From Candidatus Hydrogenedens sp. (GTDB taxonomy: Bacteria > Hydrogenedentota > Hydrogenedentia > Hydrogenedentales > Hydrogenedentaceae): a DNA stretch of 33,724 nt. The notes below the pieces were generated by a model. That model made no database searches. It worked only from the letters and a program-made list of their open reading frames with translations, and was not told the DNA's origin. The stretch lies in contig DAOSUS010000033.1 in the NCBI GenBank assembly GCA_035378955.1, positions 1 to 33,724 of the forward strand, written 5' to 3'. The position numbers and the translations under genes were made by a program. Below are positions 26,777-33,724 of this stretch, piece after piece. How positions within the stretch are numbered: the first letter of the stretch is position 1; the number at the start of each line of letters is the position of its first letter.

Positions 26777-27265
26777 CTATTGCTTTTCGTAAGTTTCAGT
26801 TTCATCAGGATAGACATATTCGAGTTGGATTCCTGCCTGACGAAACATTTCTTCTGATTCACTTCCTGCGTGATATCGTTTTTCACAGACAACACGGACT
26901 ATCCCACAATTGATTATTAACATGGCACAGGTGCGACAGGGTGTCATCTTACAATACAGAGTTCCTCCTTGAATGCTAATCCCTAATTTTGCCGCCTGAC
27001 AAATAGCGTTTTGTTCTGCATGTACGGTGCGAACACAATGCTGGGTTATCGTTCCATCTTCATGAATAACTTTTTTCATCTGATGTCCAACATCGTCGCA
27101 ATGAGGAAATCCCACAGGTGAGCCGACATATCCCGTTACCAGTATCTGTTTATCTCGGGCTATGACACAGCCACTTCGCCCACGGTCACATGTGGCTCGT
27201 TTGGCGATGGTGCGAGCAACTTCCATAAAATATTCATCCCAGGTAGGCCTTTTGTAATCACTCAT
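26777..27265 (-). CDS. Deoxycytidylate (dCMP) deaminase
   Basis: 162 aa, usual length for a ComEB/dCMP deaminase. It converts dCMP to dUMP for dTMP synthesis in the cytosol. Zinc site: H82-A-E84 in VHAEQNA with the catalytic glutamate, and C110-x-x-C113 in TPCRTCAML. Other family features: WDEYFMEVARTIAKRATCDR at the start, ILVTGYVGSPVGFPHC, and an insert with HCVRT before the HAE motif, as in allosteric dCMP deaminases. The ATG at 27265 has GGAGA about nine bases upstream. It lies 118 bases downstream of the hybrid kinase on the same strand, with a hairpin between, so it is probably transcribed separately. Confidence 0.94.
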   Translation of the reverse strand: MSDYKRPTWDEYFMEVARTIAKRATCDRGRSGCVIARDKQILVTGYVGSPVGFPHCDDVGHQMKKVIHEDGTITQHCVRTVHAEQNAICQAAKLGISIQGGTLYCKMTPCRTCAMLIINCGIVRVVCEKRYHAGSESEEMFRQAGIQLEYVYPDETETYEKQ

Positions 27266-27318
27266 TTTGTTTATCTCCCTATATGGAAAAGAAATAGTAT
27301 TTTAGATAGAAGTTAATA

Positions 27319-27343
27319 TGCCATAATCAGGGAAATTATGGCA
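27319..27343 (-). terminator. Hairpin between the hybrid kinase and dCMP deaminase genes
   Basis: TGCCATAAT (27319-27327) pairs perfectly with ATTATGGCA (27335-27343) around a 7-base loop, 41 bases after the kinase stop codon. No T-run follows on the minus strand, so termination strength is uncertain. Confidence 0.4.
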
Positions 27344-27383
27344 AATAGAGGTGTAATTTTTTGTTTATCTACCTGGAAAGAGA

Positions 27384-30353
27384 TTAGGAAGAGACACCTT
27401 TGGTTTCAAGTTCTTCCCAATGTATATGTTCTAATATAGATTTTATTTCACCAAATTCTTTTCGTAGGGCATTTATATTTGATGGGATATTATCAATAAG
27501 GCCTCCCCGAAGTTCCTGTTCCATTGTTTGTATGATATAGGCAAATTTTCGAACGCCAATAGACGCTGAAGAACCGGCTAAAGAATGAACCAGATGAAGC
27601 AATTCTTCATAATTTTTTTCGTCATACGCTTTTTGTATTTCCTCAATTCTTGTAGGTGTGTGTTGTAAAAATATTGTGCTAATACGCTGCACAGTTTTCG
27701 CTTTGCCCCCCATAATATTTAACGCTTGTTTTAAGTCGAATGTGGGTAATGTGGTAATATCGACAATTTCTATTTCTCGTGGCTGTTCATCAGTTATTTC
27801 ACGAGTTATATCTGTTTCTGGTCTACCAATCCACTTTTTTAATATTTCAAGGACCTTTGCTGTTTCAATAGGTTTTGATAGATAATCATCCATTCCTGCG
27901 GAGATACATCGTTCTCGGTCACCACTGAGAGCATGAGCCGTAAGTGCAATAATAGGAACATGTTTTCCTGTGGGCTCTATACTTCGTATTTCTCGTGCTG
28001 CAGTAAAACCATTTACACGAGGCATTTCACAATCCATAAAAATTAAATCGAACTTTTTCCGTTTAAACCATTCGATGGCTTCTTGCCCATCAACTGCTAT
28101 CGTAATTTCACACCCCATGTCTCGTAGTATTTCAATAGCTACCTGTTGATTGACAAAATTGTCTTCTGCTAACAAAATCTGGGAATTAAAAAAAGGCTGT
28201 TCTTTTTGTGTATGTCTTTGTTCAATAATAGTGTGACGGGTGATAAGGGTGGGTTGTTCTCCTTTGAGATGCGATAACCAGATTGTTGCCAGAGCATCCA
28301 TTAATTCGCTTTGGCGGATAGGCCGTGTCAGGTAGCCTGAAAATCCCAAATCAAACAAACGGCGAGCATCTCCTTTCATTCCAAAAGGAGTAATAAGAAC
28401 CAAAACCGTGTCTTTTGTTTGTTCATTTTGTTTAATAGCCCTACCTAAGGATTCCCCTTGTATGCCGGGCATCTGGTCATCAATAAGGCATATCTGATAG
28501 GGATTACCTTTTTCAACACCTATTTTCAAGTAATTTAATGCCTCTACACTTGAACCTACGGTATCTACTTGCATATTCCATGACTGAAGTTGCTCCGCAA
28601 GAACATTGCGATTGATGGGGCTCTGGTCAACAATCAATACGCGGATACCGCGTAAAGATTCCTTATAAGAGGCGTAAGAAGGTGATGGCTGTGTAGTATC
28701 TATTGGTAATACAAGAGAAATGGTAAAACAGGTTCCTTCCTTCTCCCGAGAACGAACGGTTATAGAACCTTTCATTGCATCTACAATAAGTTTACAGATG
28801 GCTAAACCTAAACCCGTACCTCCATATTGTTTTGCAATGAGAGCGTCTGCTTGCTCATATCATTCAAAGATAGATTCTAATTTTTCTTGCGATGTCCCAA
28901 TCCCTGTATCTTCTACCTTAATCGAAATAGCCGCTTTATCTTCTGTAATCCCATCTAAATCTACAACTAACAATACATGTCCCTGATGTGTAAATTTTAT
29001 TCCATTACTAATTAAATTAGTTATCACCTGTCGGATTCGTCCTGCATCTCCCACAAACCTTCGTGGACAATTAGGAACATATCGGAAATAAAGGTTAATT
29101 CCTTTTCCATGTGCTAATGGAGACATTAACTCGATTACTTCTTCACATACAATTTGTAAGTCAAAAGGAGCCGGTTCAATTTCAATATGTCCTGCTTCTA
29201 TTTTTGAATAATCCAGAATGTCTCCGATAAGCCGTAATAGAGATTGTCCAGAACGATAAATGGTTTCCACTTGCCGTCTTTGAGAGTCTGTTAATTCCGA
29301 ACCTAACAAAATCTCGGACATTCCTAAAATGCCTGTCATAGGTGTGCGTATTTCATGACTCACATTTGCCAGGAAATCACTTTTTATTTGTGCTTTCAAC
29401 TCTGCCTGTTCTTTTGCTTTTTTAAGTTCACTTTCCGCGCGGATTCGTTCCTGAATCTCCTTTTGCAAAAGTTCTGATGTTCTCCGATGTTCTTCAATCT
29501 CTTCTTGTAATTCCTTTGTTCGTATGTCTATTTTTTTCTGTAAATCGACATTCGCTTCTTTTAGTAATTGTTCTTTGGTTTCTATCTGATGAAGCATTTC
29601 ATTAAATTCATCCGTTAAAATTCCCAATTCATTTGTTGCAATTTTGGAGGCACGAACCGAATAATCCTTCTCCTCTGAAATGCGTTTTGCCAACCGTGAA
29701 AGGTGCTCTATGGGACGGGAGATAGCCCGATGGAGTTTGGTAGAAACGAAAAACGCAATTAGAGAAGAAAAAATCAGAACGCTGGATATTCCAACGCCGA
29801 ATATTAAAAGTCGTTGGTAGTAAATATTTTTATCTGTGGCTAAAAATAATACAGGAACATCTTCAAAAAGTTGTCCCGTATTTGCTGTAATAAACCTTTC
29901 TTCTTCTTTTGTAATAGGACAAAAGAGACAAAAATAATTCCAATAAGTAGTTTGAGATTGGGAAAGAGATGGGCTTATTGGAAAGATTGAAGTATTTTTC
30001 TTTCTCGAATACCGGGCGATTATTTTCCCTTTTTTATCATAGACACATGCAATTGAAACCCGTTCATTATCTTTTAACAATAGGTTTAACTCATGTTCTA
30101 TCTGTTCGGTTGTTATGTCGTCTTTGCTCAGGAATTCCGAAAGATGAGTATTTAAATGTTGAGCGGTTATTTTTAGTTCGGTTTGCAAAGTATTTTTTAA
30201 GAAGGCAATGTCAAAAATGTAGAAGATAGTGCAAGTTATAAATAATGCAATAAAAGTGGGAACCAGTGAAAGTATAAAAAGTTGTTGAACAATAGGTAAA
30301 CTCTTGTAGAAGGAAGCAAATCGGTTGCGGATATTTCTTAATAATTTAGGCAT
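27384..30353 (-). pseudogene. BarA-like hybrid sensor histidine kinase interrupted by one in-frame TGA
   Basis: One frame spans 30353 to 27384 (989 residues) with a single stop, TGA at 28862-28860 (codon 498). Part 1 (497 aa): membrane helices at about 24-50 and 180-203, external sensor between them, HAMP (about 205-258), coiled coil, HisKA with H333 in NVSHEIRTP, then the N box (N450) and DTGIG. Part 2: the G2 box YGGTGLGLAICK, receiver 1 (phospho-Asp D625), receiver 2 (D774, K827) and HPt (H923 in HSLAGSS), using joined numbering. The stop replaces the residue in IFE-X-YEQAD and separates the ATP-site motifs, so the truncated kinase should be dead. Relatives often have P, K, R, S or A here; Arg (CGA) is one mutation away. 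The receiver 1 acid pocket and Lys are also altered (VLIVDQ; R677 for Lys). No ribosome site precedes ATG 28775 for an independent downstream product. Confidence 0.85.
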
Positions 30354-30738
30354 TTTATTCTGGTGATTAAATATACCTTGTTAATAACTTAAAAATATGT
30401 ATATATGTATTATACAAAAAATGGGGGTAAAAAATAAATTTTTGTTTAAACAATTATTTATATTAATTTCTCAAAATATTTCGGTAATTGCGGATTATTC
30501 GGCAATAATAAATTGCTATTTTGAATTTTTTTTAAAATTAAATCAGTCTTTATACTGTAAATTTGGACTAACAGTATTGATATTTATGGGGTTTTCTTTA
30601 CAAAAGTTTATGTGTTATATTACCATTTTAGTTAAAGCCATTAATATTCCACCCTGTTTTTTCAAATAAATAAGGTAATGTATTATAATATCTATCATTT
30701 TCATCTTAACTAATTACATAGAAGGGAAAGTCCTGTTC
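30354..30738. other. A/T-rich divergent intergenic region (385 bases)
   Basis: Separates the minus-strand hybrid kinase from the plus-strand exported protein. It contains a good plus-strand promoter at 30661-30689. On the minus strand TATAAT occurs at 30414-30409, about 55 bases before the kinase start, without a clear -35. A 90-codon plus-strand frame (30397-30669) lacks a ribosome site and has no recognisable domain; I do not call it a gene. Confidence 0.5.
30661..30689 (+). promoter_or_regulatory. Sigma-70-type promoter for the exported TIM-barrel-like gene
   Basis: TTCAAA (30661-30666, 4 of 6), 17-base spacer, TATAAT (30684-30689, 6 of 6). Expected start near 30696, leaving a leader of about 42 bases to ATG 30739. 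Confidence 0.5.
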
Positions 30739-32592
30739 ATGAGGTCTATTTTTATTCTGTTATTTATTTCTCTTTGTTTATCTACTTATACCTTTGCTCA
30801 GACCGCACAATTAGGTGCTAAATTAGAAGGAAAATCATCCATGCGTCTTGCAATTGAAAAGATAATCTATCGTCCTGCGGAATGGGAAAAGGAAAAAGTA
30901 AAGGAGTTTGAAAGTGATATCGTAAATAAAGGTGGTCTGGTTCACATATATTATCGTAATGTTTCAAATGACCCTGTGCGAATTCGTTATTGGCGTTGGA
31001 ATAGAAAAGACCGTTCCTACTGGGTCTTAAATCATTTTATTGCATGGGACAGATACATCAATCAAACTGTTCAGCCCGGTGAATTGGGTGTATTAGAAAT
31101 AAATGGAGTATCTGAAGACTTTGCTCCGGGGACAAAATTTTCCTTGCAATTCATAGATGAGCGTTCGCGATTATGTGCTACAACAGAAGGAACTTTATTA
31201 GTTGAACCTCTTCGAATTACATATATCCATGTGTTGCCAGAAATGAGAGAAATAAATATTTTCCTTCACAATTTTTCAAAAGATACTTATCAGATAGCCA
31301 ATACTTTATTTTCTCCGCAAAATGAAATGGCTGTAGATTGGAATGTAAAAGAATTAGCACCTGAAGGAATGGCAATTGCTAAAATTCAACTTTCTCAACC
31401 TATGAGTTCTGGAACATGGTTTATAGCAGGGATAGAAGTATCGAAAGATAATGGTAAAACAAAGGAATTATATTTCGCTCATCGCCGTGCTTTCGAAGAT
31501 TTCTTTCCCATTGGTGTTTGGTCTAATAGTTTAGAAACATACGAAACATTGTATAACTTACATGTAGATACCATGGTGGAAGGAGATAAAAAAGACAAGC
31601 CCTATTTTACGGAAATTGCTCCAAAATACGGTTTTCGGGCGATGGTTCATACGGGCGTTCCTTTGAATATAGATGTTGTCCGTGAATTTTCAGGTCATCC
31701 CCATGTTATATGCTGGATGTTACAGGATGAACCTGATTGGTCAATCCCGGCAAATATCATGTTCCATGTAAATCAACAATTGTGCCAATACGACAATACA
31801 AAACCGACCTTTATTACTCTATGTAGAAATATTAAATTTTTTGAATATGCTTCAATATGTGATATTCCTTGTCAAGACCATTATTCCGTAACAGCTCCAT
31901 CCAGTAGTAAATGGCCTAAGCCCTATGGAACTCGACTGGAAGAAACCGCATATTATACGCATGACCTAAAGATAGCCTCTGAACCGAAACCGATTTGGAT
32001 ATGGAGTCAGGCGATTGCAGATTGGGATGAACGACCCAAACGACCTGTGCCAACTCCCGAAGAGTTAGGTGCTCAATTGGTGCTAAATCTGGGCAGAGGA
32101 GCCAAAGGAATTCTCTGGTTTAATCATGAAAAACATATAGCCGAAAAATATCCTGAATTGGAACGGGCTATGCAGGGTTGGGGTAGAGTTATGAGCCTAT
32201 TACGAAATTATTTTCTATCTTCCGACACAATCTCATTCAAAGGGTCTGCACCAGAAAATGTAGACATAGCCCCCTTACAAGGAAGGGATTTTATGATATT
32301 ATGTATTACAAATTTAGATTACGAAATACATCCTGAAGCCTATCCATTCAAAGAAAAGAAAGACCTAAAAATCAATATAAATATCCCATTTCAAGGGCAG
32401 TCGCTACTTGAAATTCGACCTCAGGGAATTACGGATTTGAAAGCAAACTGGGGTAAAGAAACTTCGTTTGTTTTACCGGAATTAAAATCGGAAACGATTG
32501 TTTTTATTCATACGCAACCAGATATCGGAAAACAGTTAAAATCGCAATGGGATGAAATTGTATCTAAAGAGATTAAATCGTTAGATAAGTAA
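30739..32592 (+). CDS. Exported TIM-barrel glycosidase-like protein
   Basis: 617 aa with a signal peptide (residues 1-20, ending TFA). Residues about 30-245 form two beta-rich domains. From about 255 (FFPIGVWSNSLETYETLYNL) the sequence reads like a TIM barrel of glycoside hydrolases: strand-like pieces GFRAMVHTGV, HPHVICWMLQDEPDWS with D330-E331-P332 at the strand-4 position where many clan GH-A enzymes hold the acid/base, CDIPCQDHYSV, PKPIWIWSQA, and GAKGILWFNHE. I do not recognise a numbered GH family, and the nucleophile cannot be pointed out with confidence. Likely acts on glycans outside the cytoplasm. It precedes the CYTH gene by 26 bases, so both may share a transcript. Confidence 0.65.
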   Translation: MRSIFILLFISLCLSTYTFAQTAQLGAKLEGKSSMRLAIEKIIYRPAEWEKEKVKEFESDIVNKGGLVHIYYRNVSNDPVRIRYWRWNRKDRSYWVLNHFIAWDRYINQTVQPGELGVLEINGVSEDFAPGTKFSLQFIDERSRLCATTEGTLLVEPLRITYIHVLPEMREINIFLHNFSKDTYQIANTLFSPQNEMAVDWNVKELAPEGMAIAKIQLSQPMSSGTWFIAGIEVSKDNGKTKELYFAHRRAFEDFFPIGVWSNSLETYETLYNLHVDTMVEGDKKDKPYFTEIAPKYGFRAMVHTGVPLNIDVVREFSGHPHVICWMLQDEPDWSIPANIMFHVNQQLCQYDNTKPTFITLCRNIKFFEYASICDIPCQDHYSVTAPSSSKWPKPYGTRLEETAYYTHDLKIASEPKPIWIWSQAIADWDERPKRPVPTPEELGAQLVLNLGRGAKGILWFNHEKHIAEKYPELERAMQGWGRVMSLLRNYFLSSDTISFKGSAPENVDIAPLQGRDFMILCITNLDYEIHPEAYPFKEKKDLKININIPFQGQSLLEIRPQGITDLKANWGKETSFVLPELKSETIVFIHTQPDIGKQLKSQWDEIVSKEIKSLDK

Positions 32593-32618
32593 CAATTTTA
32601 TATCTATGCAATTTTAAG

Positions 32619-33089
32619 ATGAAAAAAGAAATTGAACATAAATTTTTAGTTATTTCTGATGAATGGCGTTCTTTTATTATCCAATCTATTCCGATAAAGC
32701 AAGCATATATTTATACAGGACCTCCACTCGCAGTTCGCGTTCGTATTGAACCGAATAAATGTACATTGAACCTGAAAAAAGCGATTATAGCCACAACACG
32801 GGATGAATATGAATATCAAATTCCTGATGAAGATGCAGAAGAATTAATGAAAAACTATATTACTGGATATATTATTGAAAAGGTTCGACACATTGTTTTT
32901 TATAAAGGGCAACGATGGGAAATAGATGAATTTTCGGGAGCCAATAATGGCTTGATTGTTGCAGAAATAGAGTTAAAAAATGAAGAAGAAAAAATAATTA
33001 TTCCTCCCTGGTTAGGAAAAGAAGTAAGTCACGATAAAAAATACCTCAATACATCCCTGGCTCTTTTACCCTATTCTAAATGGCAATAA
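32619..33089 (+). CDS. CYTH-domain (triphosphate tunnel metalloenzyme) phosphatase
   Basis: 156 aa, a complete short bacterial CYTH protein. The N-terminal signature ExExK is present as E4-I-E6-H-K8, which with alternating charged residues on tunnel strands (VRVRIEPNKCTLNLKK, EYEYQIP, EKVRHIVFY, WEIDEFSG, IVAEIELKNEEE) binds a metal and an inorganic tri- or polyphosphate. Such small members usually hydrolyse inorganic tripolyphosphate; thiamine triphosphatase or adenylate cyclase activity is less likely. The start at 32619 lacks a strong ribosome site, consistent with reading from the upstream gene's transcript. It converges with the prepilin gene at the window end. Confidence 0.9.
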   Translation: MKKEIEHKFLVISDEWRSFIIQSIPIKQAYIYTGPPLAVRVRIEPNKCTLNLKKAIIATTRDEYEYQIPDEDAEELMKNYITGYIIEKVRHIVFYKGQRWEIDEFSGANNGLIVAEIELKNEEEKIIIPPWLGKEVSHDKKYLNTSLALLPYSKWQ

Positions 33090-33090
33090 A

Positions 33091-33123
33091 AATCGCACAA
33101 ATTGAATATAAATTTGCACGATT
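33091..33123. terminator. Imperfect hairpin between converging genes
   Basis: AATCG-CA-CAAATT (33091-33103) pairs with AATTTG-CA-CGATT (33111-33123): 11 pairs with a 2x2 internal loop and a 7-base loop. It begins one base after the CYTH stop and 20 bases from the end of the opposite gene, so it could end transcripts from both sides. T-runs are weak. Confidence 0.4.
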
Positions 33124-33142
33124 ATAAAGCAAAAAAAATAGA

Positions 33143-33724
33143 TTAAAAGAAAGCACTTACCAGAGTTGCCACACAAGAAACAACAGGTTCTGTTCCAGGA
33201 ACAACTGCATCATTAGGATTGCTGTCTGGAATATATCTTACAAATTCAACATGTCCATCCATGTAAAGGACATTACATCCACCGGGAATATGATTAAATA
33301 AAGGTTGACTTGCAGAAGGAGTAGCAAATGTATCCAGCATAATCCATACGGAACTCTGATTGTTTTTACCTCCTGCTGGATTGTTAATATCTGTCAACAG
33401 AAATCGTTCTATCCCTTCGCGTAATCGGTATACAACATTTCCTCCTCCATTTCCATATCCTGTCCAGGGAGCGTAAATTTTAGCATCGTTATCAAATACT
33501 TTCATTAAACCTTTAGGGTCAACGCCATTAGAATAATCCACAATGTTTTGAGTATGGTCATTAAACAAACCGTCCAGTGTGGCACCAAACTGTATAGGTC
33601 CCATTGCTGTTGGGTCAAAATCAAGTCTGGTTGCTAATACACCAAAAAGAAGAAAACTTCCAATAGGCATACTTGGTTTGAAATTATCAAAAACCCAACC
33701 AAAATAAGCATAACTTGCATCAAT
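33143..33724 (-). CDS. Prepilin-like protein with H-Xn-DG motif, partial (N-terminus outside window)
   Basis: The frame stays open to the window edge (SYAYFGWVFDNFKPS lies before the first internal Met at 33670), so the start and the prepilin leader are outside. The C-terminal part is a clear paralogue of the protein at 1191-2162: SYAYFGW matches SYAYLGW, VYRLREGIERFLLTDINNPA matches the corresponding stretch, then QSSVWIM and HIPGGCNVLYMDGHVEFVRY, again with ten residues between H and DG. Both end in a short hydrophobic FF tail. Probably a pseudopilin-like surface or secretion component, as inferred for the paralogue. Confidence 0.88.
   Translation of the reverse strand: MDASYAYFGWVFDNFKPSMPIGSFLLFGVLATRLDFDPTAMGPIQFGATLDGLFNDHTQNIVDYSNGVDPKGLMKVFDNDAKIYAPWTGYGNGGGNVVYRLREGIERFLLTDINNPAGGKNNQSSVWIMLDTFATPSASQPLFNHIPGGCNVLYMDGHVEFVRYIPDSNPNDAVVPGTEPVVSCVATLVSAFF

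Noticed and set aside
30397..30669. 90-codon plus-strand frame in the gap before the exported barrel protein
   Set aside because: No ribosome site, low-complexity Phe/Ile/Lys composition from A/T-rich DNA, no recognisable domain; it also covers the promoter of the next gene.
1..33724. Global reassignment of TGA to a sense codon
   Set aside because: All other long genes lack internal TGA, and three genes end with TGA at the expected family C-terminus; at most occasional readthrough is possible.
1..33724. tRNA or rRNA genes, CRISPR arrays, transposases, integrases, phage genes
   Set aside because: None seen: no cloverleaf-like or rRNA-like GC-rich stretch in the gaps, no regularly spaced repeats, and no transposase or integrase motifs in any frame.

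Overview
The window looks like a chromosomal piece of a low-GC (A+T-rich) Gram-negative-type bacterium. Two type IV prepilin-like proteins with the 'H-Xn-DG' C-terminal motif lie at its two ends. With a ThuA domain, a GH127-like enzyme, a GLUG-repeat protein, a ceramidase-like hydrolase and a CFI-box-like protein tail, they suggest the Planctomycetota / Lentisphaerota / Hydrogenedentota range of phyla. My best guess is Hydrogenedentota; this is inference from gene content, not a phylogenetic placement. No rRNA, tRNA, CRISPR array, integrase or insertion sequence was found.

Layout. Positions 1-896 (minus): partial cysteine/cystathionine beta-synthase. 1191-2162 (minus): prepilin-like protein. 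2612-3058 (plus): exported cysteine-rich protein. 3117-5368 (minus): miaA and a family 2 glycosyltransferase with a 4-base overlap. 5490-10231 (plus): exported trypsin-like protease, ceramidase-like hydrolase, and a membrane protein joining a MacB-like domain to a SpoIIM-like domain. 10593-12608 (plus): methyl-accepting chemotaxis protein broken by one in-frame TGA, followed by a strong terminator. 12700-18744 (minus): ThuA-domain protein, CxxCxxCC protein, trxB, a DegT-type aminotransferase and a GH127-like enzyme. Inside this block, on the plus strand between the CxxCxxCC gene and trxB, sit two tiny membrane-peptide genes (33 and 31 aa) with their own promoter and ribosome-site signals. 19021-24824 (plus): sodium:solute symporter, Tat-type metallophosphoesterase, RmlD-like reductase and a second DegT aminotransferase. 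24955-30353 (minus): GLUG-repeat protein, dCMP deaminase and a large hybrid histidine kinase, also broken by one in-frame TGA. 30739-33089 (plus): exported TIM-barrel-like protein and a CYTH phosphatase. 33143-33724 (minus): second, partial prepilin paralogue.

How the genes fit together. Much of the window concerns the cell surface and carbohydrate or lipid turnover: exported hydrolases, a solute symporter, and sugar-nucleotide type enzymes (two DegT aminotransferases, an RmlD-like reductase, a GT2). Housekeeping genes (miaA, trxB, dCMP deaminase) are interspersed.

The most unusual observations are: (1) the two largest signalling genes (MCP and BarA-like hybrid kinase) are each intact except for one in-frame TGA, at positions where Arg would be accepted; (2) the pair of tiny hydrophobic genes at 14211-14500 with a near-consensus promoter; (3) the MacB-like/SpoIIM-like membrane protein coupled to the ceramidase-like gene; (4) the cysteine-rich exported protein; (5) the protease with a CFI-box-like tail and no clear catalytic Asp.
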